A stretch of DNA of 64,000 nt from Pedococcus badiiscoriae (GCF_013408925.1 NZ_JACCAB010000001.1:186001-250000); one strand, 5' to 3'; numbered from the stretch's first letter, positions 34,252 to 45,710 are shown. Translations and numbers: made by a program. The notes: a model not told the origin generated them from the sequence alone.

Positions 34252-34311
34252 CAACCGATCCCGTCCCATCACGGCGAGGTCGTCGGTCACGGGTGCGAGG
34301 ATGTGCCCGCC

Positions 34312-36003
34312 ATGCCTGTTGCCCCCCTTGCCTTCGTCGCCACCGCGGACGGTCGCGCCGCGATCGTGGGCGAACACCTCGAGGTGGTCGGCCCGGGCGA
34401 GGACCTCGTCCAGCGTGCGGCCGACCTCGAGCAGGCCGGTGACGTGCGGTGGGTCTGGTGGTCGGGCCGGGTGGACGCCACCGCGCTCGTCGCGGCCGGG
34501 ATCCCGGTGACCCGCTGCTGGGACGTCGCGGAGGCCCACCGGCTGCTCGTGGGCGGCTGGGAGGCGAGCCCACAGGTCGCGTGGGCCGCGGCCCACCGGC
34601 TGGACCGTGCGGGCCTGCCCGCGCCGACGCGCGGTGACCTCTTCGACTTCCACACCACCGACTCCTCGTCGGCCCCCATGGCGCTGGGCTCCCCGGGGGG
34701 TTACCTCGATCCGGACGCGGGCACTGCCACCTGGCACCCCGACGACGCGACCCTGGTGGCGTGGGCACGAGCTGCCCTGGCGTGCGCGCAGGCCCAGGAG
34801 TCAGCCCTCGCGGCCGTCGGCCCGCGGTCGGTGGCAGCAGCCCACTCCGAGTCCGCGGCGGCCTTCCTGTGCCTCGAGCTCGCCCGCGACGGGCTGCCCG
34901 TCGACCGGGCGACCGCGGAGCGGCTGATCGCCGACGCAGCAGGTCCGCGCCCCGACGGCGACGCTGACCTACGACGCATCCGAGCCGACCGCGACCGGCG
35001 GGTGCTGTCCCACACGCCCGGTCGCGAGTCCACGGACCTGCGAAGCCCGGTGCAGGTCAAGGAGCTCCTCGCGTCCGTCGGGGTCGTCGTGCCCAACACG
35101 CGCAAGTGGGTCCTCGAGCCGTTCCGCGACGCCCATCCCGTCGTCGGCGCCCTGCTCGAGTGGCGCCGGGCCGAACGCATCGCCACCACGTACGGCTACC
35201 CCTGGCTCGACACGCACGTGGGCCCGGACGACAGACTGCGCGGCGAGTGGACGGCCTGCGACGGGGCCGCCGGCCGGATGACCGCCCAGAACGGCCTCCA
35301 CAACCTGCCCACGTCCCTGCGCCCCGCCGTGGCCGCGCACCCCGGTCATGTGTTCGTCCGCGCTGACCTCGGCCAGATCGAGCCCCGGGTGCTGGCCGCG
35401 GTCTCCGGTGACGAGGCCTTCGCCGCCGCGACCCGGGCCGACGACCTGTACGCACCGGTGGCGGCCGCCCTCGGCGTGGACCGCCCGGTAGCCAAGATCG
35501 CCGTCCTCGCGGCGATGTACGGCCAGCGCAGCGGCGCCGCCGGTGAGGCGCTCAAGGACCTCGAGCGCACCTACCCGGTCGCCATGGGATACCTCGATGC
35601 CGCGTATGCCGCGGGGTTGCGCCGCGAGCCACTGCGCACCTTCGGCGGTCGGCTCATCCGGCTTGACACCGTCCTTGCCGACGTGGCCGCCGAAGACGCG
35701 GCCGCCTCGGACGCCGCGCGCGGCAGGTTCGCCCGCAACGCCGTCATCCAGGGCAGCGCGGCCGAGCTGTTCAAGGCCTGGGCGGCCACGGTCAGGGCCA
35801 CCACCCGAGACCTCGGGGCACAGATCGTGCTCTGCCTGCACGACGAGCTGCTCGTCCACGTCCCCGAGGAGAACGCCGACGAGACGAAGGCGCGGCTCGA
35901 GCGTGCCCTGACCGACAGCGCGCGACGCTGGACCGGGTCGACCCAGGTGCGGTTCGTCGCCGACGCCTCGGTCATCCGGCGGTGGTCAGAAGCGAAGGAC
36001 TAG
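34312..36003 (+). CDS. Family-A DNA polymerase (3'-5' exonuclease-like/polymerase), no 5' nuclease
   Basis: Protein of 563 aa. The N-terminal 190 residues are a degenerate exonuclease-like region. The polymerase part has motif A RADLGQIEPRVLAAVSGD, the O helix KIAVLAAMYGQRSGAAGEAL, and motif C LCLHDELLVHVPEE, all with catalytic Asp present. This is the bifunctional 3'-5' exonuclease/polymerase group found in Actinobacteria beside, not instead of, full PolA. A repair or translesion role is likely. ATG 34312 was chosen over an upstream GTG. Confidence 0.88.
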   Translation: MPVAPLAFVATADGRAAIVGEHLEVVGPGEDLVQRAADLEQAGDVRWVWWSGRVDATALVAAGIPVTRCWDVAEAHRLLVGGWEASPQVAWAAAHRLDRAGLPAPTRGDLFDFHTTDSSSAPMALGSPGGYLDPDAGTATWHPDDATLVAWARAALACAQAQESALAAVGPRSVAAAHSESAAAFLCLELARDGLPVDRATAERLIADAAGPRPDGDADLRRIRADRDRRVLSHTPGRESTDLRSPVQVKELLASVGVVVPNTRKWVLEPFRDAHPVVGALLEWRRAERIATTYGYPWLDTHVGPDDRLRGEWTACDGAAGRMTAQNGLHNLPTSLRPAVAAHPGHVFVRADLGQIEPRVLAAVSGDEAFAAATRADDLYAPVAAALGVDRPVAKIAVLAAMYGQRSGAAGEALKDLERTYPVAMGYLDAAYAAGLRREPLRTFGGRLIRLDTVLADVAAEDAAASDAARGRFARNAVIQGSAAELFKAWAATVRATTRDLGAQIVLCLHDELLVHVPEENADETKARLERALTDSARRWTGSTQVRFVADASVIRRWSEAKD

Positions 36004-36048
36004 CCGTCAATCTCCCTGACCTGCACGGATGAGTGGTTAGGTGGTGCC

Positions 36049-36849
36049 ATGGAATATCACGACGTCAAGCGAGTCGCCAGCAGGGCCTCAGACCACCCGG
36101 CCCTCGAGGGCCTCGCCCGCGTGGGGTACGCCACCAGCGGGCTCCTCCACCTGCTGATCGGCTGGATCACCCTCCAGGTCGCGTACGGCGGCGGTGGCAA
36201 GAACGCCGACCAGAGCGGGGCGCTCGCGTCCCTCGCCGGCAACGGCCTCGGCAAGGTGCTGCTCTGGGTGAGCGTCGTCGGGTTCCTGGGACTCGCCGTC
36301 TGGCAGCTCGCGGACGCCGTCGTCGGACACCCGGGCGACGACAAGGACGCGTGGGGCGGTCGTGCCAAGGCAGTCGGCAAGGCCGTGGTGTACCTCGCGC
36401 TCGCCTATTCGGCATTCCGCTTCGCGACCGGCAAGGCCACCAACGGCCGGAGCCAGAGCGTGGACTTCACCGCGAAGCTGCTGGAGAAGCCCGGTGGGCG
36501 CACCCTCGTGGTGATCATCGGTCTCGGCGTCGTCGGCGTCGGGCTCTACCACGTCTACAAGGGCTGGAAGATGAAGTTCCTCCAGGACCTCAAGGACCAC
36601 CCGGGCATGTGGGCGACCCGGGCCGGCCGGTTCGGCTACGTCGCCAAGGGTGTCGCCCTCGTGATCGTCGGGTTCCTCTTCGTGACCGCCGGGATCAACA
36701 AGCAGCCCCAGGAGGCCTCCGGGCTCGACGGAGCGCTGAAGTCCCTGCGCGACCAGCCGTTCGGCACCGCGCTGCTCATCCTCATGGCCATCGGCTTCGC
36801 CGCGTTCGGGGTCTACAGCTTCTCGCGCGCCAAGCACGCGAAGGTCTGA
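36049..36849 (+). CDS. DUF1206 membrane protein
   Basis: Protein of 266 aa with six membrane helices in three repeats, each of the form LARVGYATSGLLHLLIGW, GKAVVYLALAYSAFRF and AGRFGYVAKGVALVIVGFLF. This triplicated pattern is DUF1206. An integral membrane protein of unknown function, transcribed on its own after the polymerase. Confidence 0.88.
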   Translation: MEYHDVKRVASRASDHPALEGLARVGYATSGLLHLLIGWITLQVAYGGGGKNADQSGALASLAGNGLGKVLLWVSVVGFLGLAVWQLADAVVGHPGDDKDAWGGRAKAVGKAVVYLALAYSAFRFATGKATNGRSQSVDFTAKLLEKPGGRTLVVIIGLGVVGVGLYHVYKGWKMKFLQDLKDHPGMWATRAGRFGYVAKGVALVIVGFLFVTAGINKQPQEASGLDGALKSLRDQPFGTALLILMAIGFAAFGVYSFSRAKHAKV

Positions 36850-36876
36850 GCGACCGTCAGAAGGTCCGAGCCACCG

Positions 36877-37812
36877 TCAGGTGGGGTTGCCCTCGCCTGA
36901 CGACTCGTCCTCGGCGACGTCGCGCAGGAACTGCTCGAACTCCGCGCCGATCTCGTCCGCCGACGGCAGCTCGCTCACGTCCGTGGCGAGCAGGCTCGGC
37001 TTCTGGCGGCCCTCGCTGAAGGTGTCGTACTGGCGCTCCAGTGCGGCGATGACCTGGGACACCTCGTCGGAGCCCTCGATCTCGCGGGCGATCTCGGCCC
37101 GGTTCAGGCCGGCCTGGGCGACGAGGTCGTCGATGGGCAGGTTGAGCCCGGTCGCCGCCGTGATCGCGTTGAGCGCCGTCACGGCGCCGTCGGCGAACTC
37201 GGCCTGCGCCAGGTAGTGCGGCACGTGCACCGCGAACCCGAGGGCGTCGTGGCCGGACTCCCCCAGCCGCAGCTCGAGCAGGGAGGACAGGCTCGCCGGC
37301 ACCTCGACGCGCCCGAACGGGTTGTCCTGCAACGGAATCAGCCGCGGGTCTGTGGCGTGGGAGGTGAGCCCGATGGGGCGCGTGTGCGGCACCGCCATGG
37401 GAATGCCGTGGGCGCTGACGACGAGGTCGACGCCGAGCAGCACCACGAGCTGGCGCACCGCTTCGGTCATCCGCTCCCACTGGAAGTCGGGCTCGGGCCC
37501 GGTCAGCAGGAAGTAGGGCGTTCCGTCGCGGTCGACGAGACGGTGCAACGCCAGGCACGGGTCGTCATAGCTCAGCCAGCGGTTCGCGTCGAAGACCATC
37601 GCGGGCCGGCGGCTGCGGTAGTCGACCATCTGGTCGGTGTCGAAGGACGCGACGACGGTGGACTCTCCGGACCCGAGGAGGTGCTCGGTGAGGATCCGCT
37701 GCGTGTGGCCGGCGTCCATGAAGCCGCCGAGAGCGACGAGCATGACCGACGCCCGCAGCTCCTGCGGATCGGTGTCGGTCTCGAAGTGGTAGAGCTCGGA
37801 CGGGTTCAGCAC
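36877..37812 (-). CDS. PAC2 family protein
   Basis: Protein of 311 aa from GTG 37812. It has the PAC2/proteasome assembly chaperone-like fold: ASVMLVALGGFMDAGHTQRI, LVVLLGVDLVVSAHGIPMAV, HDALGFAVHVPHYLAQAEFA. In Actinobacteria such proteins are often encoded away from the proteasome; the role is unproven. The acidic C-terminus (FLRDVAEDESSGEG) is unusual for a catalytic protein. The start is the first plausible codon before LNPSELYHFE. Confidence 0.88.
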   Translation of the reverse strand: MLNPSELYHFETDTDPQELRASVMLVALGGFMDAGHTQRILTEHLLGSGESTVVASFDTDQMVDYRSRRPAMVFDANRWLSYDDPCLALHRLVDRDGTPYFLLTGPEPDFQWERMTEAVRQLVVLLGVDLVVSAHGIPMAVPHTRPIGLTSHATDPRLIPLQDNPFGRVEVPASLSSLLELRLGESGHDALGFAVHVPHYLAQAEFADGAVTALNAITAATGLNLPIDDLVAQAGLNRAEIAREIEGSDEVSQVIAALERQYDTFSEGRQKPSLLATDVSELPSADEIGAEFEQFLRDVAEDESSGEGNPT

Positions 37813-37986
37813 GGCTACTCCAGCGGTTGGTCTCGTGACGTGTTCGACAGTGCCAACGCTTGAGCATGGCAGGGGATTCCGTGCCCCGCCTCCACCATCG
37901 TCGGGAGTTTCGCCGACCGGTCTCGAGTGATGCGCGTCACATTCCGGGATTGGCGGAATGGCCGAGGCGGGCGTACGGTTGGATGA

Positions 37987-38003
37987 AACGAAACAGTTTC
38001 GTT
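37987..38003. promoter_or_regulatory. Palindromic operator upstream of TetR gene
   Basis: AACGAAAC-A-GTTTCGTT, perfect 8-bp arms around one base, 59 bases before the tetR start. It is followed by three spaced copies of a (T/A)CCCGACAG-like decamer between 38006 and 38052. A likely autoregulatory TetR site controlling the regulator and the drug exporter downstream. Confidence 0.7.
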
Positions 38004-38062
38004 CTATCCCGACAGTCCTTTTCATACCGACAGTCGTTCCATCCCGACAGAGGAAGCACCCC

Positions 38063-38707
38063 GTGACCCCCACGAGCACCACCACCGCCCCCGAGACGCA
38101 GGAGTCGGCCGAACCGGCGCGCACCCGCCCCCGGGTCGAGGGTGACCGCGAGCGGGAGATCCTCGAAGCGGCCCTCGTGACGCTGGCCGACGTCGGCTAC
38201 GACCGGCTCAACTTCGACGCCGTCGCAGGCGCCGCCAAGGCCTCGAAGGCGACGCTGTACCGCCGCTGGCCGGGCAAGGTCGACCTGGTCGTCGACGCGC
38301 TCCAGCTCATGATCGGGGTCGAGGCCGACCGCTACCCCGACACGGGCAGCCTGCGGGGAGACCTCATCGCCCAGGCCTGTGCCAAGGGCGGCATCGGGGA
38401 GGACCTGCCGCTGCAGGTCTTCGCCGCCCTCCTCGGGTCGCTGCACCGGGACGCCGAGCTGCGCGACGCCATCATGACCCGCCTCATCGGCCCCAAGATG
38501 GCGGTCACCCTCAAGACCTTCCGCGCCGCCCAACAGCGCGGGGAGATCGGCAAGGACGCCGATCTGGAGCTGCTGGCGCGACTGCTGCCGGCGATCACCA
38601 TTCACGATGCGATGTTGACGGGCACCCACCCGTCGCAGGAACGCCTCATCTCCCTGGTGGACAGCGTCGTCCTCCCCGCCTGCGCTGCGACCCTCCAGCG
38701 CGACTGA
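38063..38707 (+). CDS. TetR family transcriptional regulator
   Basis: Protein of 214 aa from GTG 38063 with GAGGAAG upstream. The HTH is at about residues 40-80: LNFDAVAGAAKASKATLYRRWPGKVDLVVDAL. The C-terminal ligand domain has the TetR_C-type pattern LHRDAELRDAIMTRLIGPKM. It lies 65 bases before a DHA2 exporter gene on the same strand and probably represses both. Confidence 0.93.
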   Translation: MTPTSTTTAPETQESAEPARTRPRVEGDREREILEAALVTLADVGYDRLNFDAVAGAAKASKATLYRRWPGKVDLVVDALQLMIGVEADRYPDTGSLRGDLIAQACAKGGIGEDLPLQVFAALLGSLHRDAELRDAIMTRLIGPKMAVTLKTFRAAQQRGEIGKDADLELLARLLPAITIHDAMLTGTHPSQERLISLVDSVVLPACAATLQRD

Positions 38708-38772
38708 CCCACGGCTCCACCCCGCACCACTCACACACAACTCACGCACGACCCACACACCAAGGAACACCC

Positions 38773-40326
38773 ATGTCTTCGACTGCTGTCGTCGAGCCCG
38801 TCTCGACTCCGGAACCCGAGGTCGCGTCCAGCGGCAAGGGCCGGCACCTGGGCATCGCCCTGACCGTCATCACGGCCGCCCAGCTCATGGTCGTGCTCGA
38901 CGGCACGATCGTGAACATCGCGATGCCGCACATCATGGCCGACCTCGGCTTCACCCAGGAGAACCTGTCCTGGGTGGTCACGGCCTACACGCTCGCCTTC
39001 GGTGGGCTGCTCCTGCTCGGTGGACGACTGGGTGACCTGTTCGGTCGCCGCAAGGTCTTCATGACCGGGGTGCTCGTCTTCGCCGGTGCCTCCCTGCTCG
39101 GCGGCCTCGCCCAGAGCGAGGGCATGCTGCTCGGTGCCCGCGCGCTGCAGGGCATCGGCGCCGCGCTGGCCTCCCCCACCGCCCTCGCGCTGATCACCAC
39201 CACCTTCCCGGCCGGCCCGGCGCGCAACCGTGCCATGGGCGTGTATGCCGCGATGTCCGGGGCGGGCGCGGCCGTCGGCCTCATCCTCGGTGGCGCGCTC
39301 ACCGAGATCGACTGGCGCTGGACGATGTTCATCAACGTGCCGATCGGCCTGTTCGTGGCCTTCCTCGCGCCGCGCTTCCTCTCCGAGTCCGAGCGGGGCA
39401 AGGGTCGCATCGACGTTCCCGGCGCCATCCTCGGCACGGGTGGGCTGGTGTCCCTCGTCTACGGCCTGACCAACGCGGCCAGCGACTCGTGGACCTCGGC
39501 CACCACGCTGACCACCCTCATCGCCGGCGTCGTCCTGCTCGTCTCGTTCGTGGTCGTCGAGACCCGCTCCACCCACGCCCTGCTGCCCATCCGCATCCTG
39601 GCCGACCGCACCCGCGGCACGTCCTTCGCGGTGATGCTCATCGTCGGCGCTGCGATGTTCGCGATGTTCTACTTCCTCGGCCTGTACATCCAGCAGGTGC
39701 TGGGCTACTCGCCGCTCAAGTCGGGCTTCGCGTTCCTGCCCTTCTCCTTCGGCATCGTGGTCGCCGCCCAGATCGCCTCGACCCTGATGACCAGGGTCGA
39801 CCCCCGGTGGATCTCCGGCACCGGCACGCTGCTGGCCGCCACCGGCATGTTCGGGTTCGCCCAGCTCGACGTCAACAGCTCCTACACCACGGGCCTGCTC
39901 CCCTGGATCGTCGTCCTCGCGGTCGGCATGGGCCTGACGTTCGTGCCGATGACCCTCACGGCCACGGCCGGCGTGGCGGCGGAGGACTCCGGGGTGGCGT
40001 CCGCGGTGCTCAACACCATGCAGCAGGTCGGTGGGGCACTGGGTCTGGCCACGCTGAGCACGGTGTTCGCGAACGGTGCCAAGGACCGGGGTGCCGAGCT
40101 CGGCGCCGCGCTCCAGGCCAAGGTGGCCTCGGGCACGCTGTCCGCCGACAAGGTCCACGCCGCCCAGCACCAGATCGCCCTGCAGGCGCAGACGTTCGGC
40201 TCGAGCCACGCCTACCTCGTGGCCGCATGCATGATCGCCGTCGGCTCGCTCATCACGTTCGGCTTCCTCAACGTCAAGCACGAGTCGCTGTCGTCCGAAG
40301 GCCACGAGAACGTCCACCTCGCCTGA
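38773..40326 (+). CDS. MFS drug exporter, DHA2 family
   Basis: Protein of 517 aa with 14 predicted membrane helices. Motifs include LMVVLDGTIVNIAMPHIMAD (helix 1, motif D1), GGRLGDLFGRRKVF (motif A) and RALQGIGAALASPTALAL (motif B/C region). The EmrB/QacA family exports drugs by proton antiport. A strong terminator follows, and regulation by the preceding TetR is likely. Confidence 0.95.
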   Translation: MSSTAVVEPVSTPEPEVASSGKGRHLGIALTVITAAQLMVVLDGTIVNIAMPHIMADLGFTQENLSWVVTAYTLAFGGLLLLGGRLGDLFGRRKVFMTGVLVFAGASLLGGLAQSEGMLLGARALQGIGAALASPTALALITTTFPAGPARNRAMGVYAAMSGAGAAVGLILGGALTEIDWRWTMFINVPIGLFVAFLAPRFLSESERGKGRIDVPGAILGTGGLVSLVYGLTNAASDSWTSATTLTTLIAGVVLLVSFVVVETRSTHALLPIRILADRTRGTSFAVMLIVGAAMFAMFYFLGLYIQQVLGYSPLKSGFAFLPFSFGIVVAAQIASTLMTRVDPRWISGTGTLLAATGMFGFAQLDVNSSYTTGLLPWIVVLAVGMGLTFVPMTLTATAGVAAEDSGVASAVLNTMQQVGGALGLATLSTVFANGAKDRGAELGAALQAKVASGTLSADKVHAAQHQIALQAQTFGSSHAYLVAACMIAVGSLITFGFLNVKHESLSSEGHENVHLA

Positions 40327-40338
40327 CCCGATCACCCT

Positions 40339-40374
40339 CGAAGGCCCCGACCACCCCGGTGGTCGGGGCCTTCG
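40339..40374 (+). terminator. Terminator after the DHA2 exporter
   Basis: A perfect 17-bp inverted repeat (CGAAGGCCCCGACCACC at 40339-40355 and its complement at 40358-40374) separated by CC. It lies between the exporter and the convergent hrpA and could serve both. Confidence 0.9.
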
Positions 40375-40398
40375 TGCGTCCGGGCAGGGCGCGGGCCC

Positions 40399-43300
40399 TC
40401 AGGCGAGCGCGCTGATGGCAGCGCGGATCCGCTTCTCGGACACCGGGTATGCCGTGCCGAGCCCGTTCGCGAACAGGCTCACCCTCAGCTCCTCGACCAT
40501 CCACCCCACGTCCCGGACGGGCCCGGACCGGCGCTCGACGGGGGGCAGGGAGTCGAGCAGGTCGGCATACGCGATCTCGACGCGGTCCACGACCTCCTGG
40601 TTGGCCGCGTCGCGGGCCAGCGCAGCCGGCGAGGACGGGGCCTTGTCCAGCCGCTGGAGCATCGCCCGCAGGTAGCGCCGCAGGTGCGTCAGACGGCCCA
40701 GTCCCGTGTCGGCGATGAAGCCGGCGTACACCAGGCTGTCGAGCTGGGCCCGGACGTCGGCGACGAGCGCCGCGGTGGCCGGCGCCGTGAGACCGTCGAG
40801 ACGGACGCGCACCTCCCTGGCCGCGGAGAGCACCGGTTCCACCTCGGCCACGACAGTCAGCACCCGCGTCGCGATGTGCGTCCGGACCGCGGCGAGCGCA
40901 GCCTCGAAGGTGGCTGCGTCACGGACCCCGGCGGCGGCGGACCCCGCGTCGCCACCTCGGTCGCCGCCTCGTGCGACGCCTCGTTCGATGACGATCGCGT
41001 CGACGGCACAGGCCAGCGCGTCGTCCAGCAGGGCCGGGACGGAGCCGTGCGGGTTGTCCCCCAGCGCCAGCTTCTGCGCGTTGGTCAGCGTGGCCAGCAC
41101 GCGCTTCCAGGGCGCGGTCGTGTTGAGCAGCAGCAGCCGGCGGACACCCAGGGTCGTGGCCGCCTCAGCCTCGCGCGCGCCGGGCATCACGACGATGTCG
41201 ACACTGTCGCCCCGGTCCACCAGGGCGGGAAAGCCGTGCACCGTCTGCCCGCCGGAGGTCGACTCGAAGGTCGCTGGCAGGTCACCGAAGTCCCACTGCC
41301 GCAGTCCCTTTCGCTCGATGGCTGCCGCCGCGCTCGACATCCGCCGCTGCACCTGGCCGGCCAGCTGGTCCTGCAGGGCACCCAGGTCCTTGCCGGCGCC
41401 CAGCACCCTCCCCCTGCCGTCCTCGACGACGAAGGTGATGCGCAGGTGGTCGGGGACGCGCTCCGGGGCGAACTGCTCGGGGGGCACCGCGATGCCGGTG
41501 CGAGCGCGCAACACGCGCGCGAGCTCGTCGGCGAGCCGTCGGCCGCCGCCGGGCTGCGCCTGCGCGAGCGCCGCGGCCGCGTGGTCCGGAGCAGGGACGA
41601 AGTGCACCCGGGTCGCCTTGGGCAGGGAGCGCAACAGGGCGGTCGCGAGCTCTTCCCGCAGGCCCGGTACCTGCCAGTCGAAGCCCTCGTCGGCGACCTG
41701 GTTGAGCACCTGCACCGGGATGTGGACCGTCACCCCGTCCGCCGCTGCGCCCGGCTCGAACTGGTAGCTCACGGCCAGCTCGACGCCACCCTGCAGCCAG
41801 GTCCGCGGGTAGTCGCTGGCCGACACCCGCTGCGCGCTGTCGCGGGTGAGCAGCTCCTCGGTGAAGTGCAGCAGGCGTGGCGTGTGCCGACGCACGTCCT
41901 TCCACCAGCGGTCGAAGTGACGCTGCGACACCACCTCTGCAGGCACCCGCGCGTCGTAGAACGCCACGAGGTGTTCCTCGTCGACGACGATGTCGCGCCG
42001 TCTCGCCCGCTCCTCGAGCTCGGAAAGTCGTTGCAGCAGAGCCTGGTTCGCCGTGAAGAACTCATGATGGGTGTCCCAGTCCCCCTCGACCAGCGCGTGC
42101 CGGATGAACAGGTCCCGCGCCTCCTCGGGGTTGATCCGCGAGTACTGCACGGTCCGCGCGGCCACCAGCGGCACGCCGTAGAGCGTGACGCGTTCGGTGG
42201 CCACGACGGCGCCCTGGGTGCGCGACCACCGCGGCTCGGAGTACGTGCGCTTCACCAGGTGGGAGCCCAGCCGCTCTGCCCAGATCGGGTCGATGCGGGC
42301 GTTGGTGCGCGCCCAGAGCCGGGTGGTCTCGACCAGCTCGGCCGACATCAGCCAGGTCGGCTGACGGCGGAACAGGGTCGAGCCGGGCGAGATGCCGAAC
42401 CTCGCCCCCCTGGCACCGAGGTAGTCACGCTTGGCCTCGTCACGCAGGCCGATGTGGGACAGCAGTCCGGCCAGCAGGGCCTGGTGGACGAGGTCGGCGT
42501 TGGGCGGCTCCCCCGGTGCCGCGGTGGCCGCCCTGGTGTCGATGCCCAGGTCCTGGCACGCCTTGCGGAGCTGGCTGTGCAGGTCCTGCCACTCCCGCAC
42601 CCGCAGGTAGTGCAGGTACTCCGCACGGCACATCCGTCGAAAAGCGCTGTGGGACAAGGCCTTCTGCTGTTCCTTGAGATAGGCCCACAGGTTCAGCAGC
42701 GAGATGAAGTCGGAGTGCTCGTCGCGGAACCGGGCGTGCGACTGGTCGGCCTGGGTCTGCTTGTCGGCCGGACGCTCACGCGGGTCCTGCATCGACAGGG
42801 CGGCGACGATGACCAGCACCTCGCGAGCACAGCCCAGCCTGCCGGCCTCGATGAGCATCCTGCCCAGTCGCGGGTCCACCGGCAGGCGCGCGAGCGACCG
42901 TCCGTGTGCCGTGAGCCGGCGCTCCCCACGCCGCGACCCGTCCTCGCTGTCGAAGGCCTGGAGCTCCTCGAGCAGCCGGATGCCGTCGGCGACCTGACGC
43001 GCGTCCGGGGCGTCGACGAACGGGAAGGCCGCGATGTCACCGAGACCGAGCGAGGTCATCTGGAGGATCACGGAGGCGAGGCTGGTTCGCTGTATCTCCG
43101 GCTCGGTGAACTCCGGGCGCGAGAGGTAGTCCTCCTCGGAGTAGAGCCGGATGCAGATGCCGTCGGCGAGGCGCCCGCAGCGGCCGGCGCGCTGGTTCGC
43201 GCTTGCCTGCGAGATCCCCTCGATGGGCAGCCGCTGCACCTTGGTGCGCTGGGAGTACCGCGAGATGCGCGCGGTGCCGGCATCCACGACATACCGGATG

Positions 43301-44349
43301 CCGGGGACCGTCAGCGACGTCTCGGCGACGTTGGTGGCCAACACGATCCGCCGTCCGGTGGCGCGCCCGAAGACCCGGTGCTGCTCGGCGGCCGAGAGCC
43401 TGGCGTACAGCGGGAGGACCTCGGTCTGCGGGAGCTTCATCGACTCGAGGGCGTCCGCCGTGTCGCGGATCTCCCGTTCACCCGAGAGGAACACGAGGAT
43501 GTCGTGGCCGGACCCGTCTGCGGCACGCTCGGTCCACAGCTCCTCCACGGCCTCGCACACGCCCGTGACCTGGTCACGCTCTTCGGCGTCGGGTCGCTCG
43601 GGGTCGACCAGCGGCCGGTAGCGGACCTCGACCGGGTAGGTGCGTCCTGAGACCTCGATGATCGGCGCGGGCTCACCACTGGCTGGGTCACGGAAGTGCT
43701 CGGCGAAGCGTTGCGGGTCGATGGTCGCCGAGGTGATGACGACCTTGAGGTCGGGTCGTCGGGGCAGCAGCTGCTTGAGGTATCCCAGGATGAAGTCGAT
43801 GTTGAGCGACCGCTCGTGTGCCTCGTCGATGATGATGGTGTCGTACTTGCGCAGCAGTCGGTCGCGCTGCAGCTCGTTGAGCAGGATGCCGTCGGTCATC
43901 ACCTTGACCAGCGTGTTGTCGCTGCTCTGGTCGGTGAAGCGCACCTGGTAGCCGATGGCACCACCCAGCTCGACCTCGAGCTCCTCCGCGATCCGCTCGG
44001 CGACCGATCGCGCGGCGATCCGCCGGGGCTGGGTGTGGCCGATCAGGCCATCGCGGCCGCGTCCGATCTCGAGGCAGATCTTGGGGAGCTGGGTCGTCTT
44101 GCCCGACCCCGTCTCCCCCGCGACGATGACGACCTGGTGGTCGCGGATCGCCGCGGCGATGTCGTCCTTGCGCGCGACGACCGGCAGGTCCGACGGGTAC
44201 TTCAGCTCCGGGACGGGGATGGCCGGACGAGGCGGCCGAGGCTGGCGGGGCTGGCGCGAGCGGGACGGCCCGTTCTTCGACTGCCCCGACCGCGGGCGCC
44301 TCCCCCGTTTCCGGGCAGTGGAAGGCTGCTCGGAACCGGTGGAGGACAT
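40399..44349 (-). CDS. hrpA: ATP-dependent RNA helicase HrpA
   Basis: Protein of 1,316 aa. After a basic N-terminus, motif I GETGSGKTTQLPK is near residue 78, DEAH box IIIDEAHERSLN near 172, and SAT in VVITSATIDPQ; motif VI is QRAGRCGR. The helicase-associated HA2 and OB regions and the long DUF3418 C-terminal domain complete the HrpA architecture. HrpA enzymes remodel RNA and rescue stalled ribosomes. Length and motifs are normal. Confidence 0.96.
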   Translation of the reverse strand: MSSTGSEQPSTARKRGRRPRSGQSKNGPSRSRQPRQPRPPRPAIPVPELKYPSDLPVVARKDDIAAAIRDHQVVIVAGETGSGKTTQLPKICLEIGRGRDGLIGHTQPRRIAARSVAERIAEELEVELGGAIGYQVRFTDQSSDNTLVKVMTDGILLNELQRDRLLRKYDTIIIDEAHERSLNIDFILGYLKQLLPRRPDLKVVITSATIDPQRFAEHFRDPASGEPAPIIEVSGRTYPVEVRYRPLVDPERPDAEERDQVTGVCEAVEELWTERAADGSGHDILVFLSGEREIRDTADALESMKLPQTEVLPLYARLSAAEQHRVFGRATGRRIVLATNVAETSLTVPGIRYVVDAGTARISRYSQRTKVQRLPIEGISQASANQRAGRCGRLADGICIRLYSEEDYLSRPEFTEPEIQRTSLASVILQMTSLGLGDIAAFPFVDAPDARQVADGIRLLEELQAFDSEDGSRRGERRLTAHGRSLARLPVDPRLGRMLIEAGRLGCAREVLVIVAALSMQDPRERPADKQTQADQSHARFRDEHSDFISLLNLWAYLKEQQKALSHSAFRRMCRAEYLHYLRVREWQDLHSQLRKACQDLGIDTRAATAAPGEPPNADLVHQALLAGLLSHIGLRDEAKRDYLGARGARFGISPGSTLFRRQPTWLMSAELVETTRLWARTNARIDPIWAERLGSHLVKRTYSEPRWSRTQGAVVATERVTLYGVPLVAARTVQYSRINPEEARDLFIRHALVEGDWDTHHEFFTANQALLQRLSELEERARRRDIVVDEEHLVAFYDARVPAEVVSQRHFDRWWKDVRRHTPRLLHFTEELLTRDSAQRVSASDYPRTWLQGGVELAVSYQFEPGAAADGVTVHIPVQVLNQVADEGFDWQVPGLREELATALLRSLPKATRVHFVPAPDHAAAALAQAQPGGGRRLADELARVLRARTGIAVPPEQFAPERVPDHLRITFVVEDGRGRVLGAGKDLGALQDQLAGQVQRRMSSAAAAIERKGLRQWDFGDLPATFESTSGGQTVHGFPALVDRGDSVDIVVMPGAREAEAATTLGVRRLLLLNTTAPWKRVLATLTNAQKLALGDNPHGSVPALLDDALACAVDAIVIERGVARGGDRGGDAGSAAAGVRDAATFEAALAAVRTHIATRVLTVVAEVEPVLSAAREVRVRLDGLTAPATAALVADVRAQLDSLVYAGFIADTGLGRLTHLRRYLRAMLQRLDKAPSSPAALARDAANQEVVDRVEIAYADLLDSLPPVERRSGPVRDVGWMVEELRVSLFANGLGTAYPVSEKRIRAAISALA

Positions 44350-44390
44350 TCCCGCAGCATACGGAGCGCGGTCCCCGGACCGCCCGTGGG

Positions 44391-45710
<1,320 letters not shown>

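Noticed and set aside
40684..43650. A 988-codon plus-strand frame across hrpA
   Set aside because: Antisense shadow of the helicase gene; no start signal or recognisable motif.
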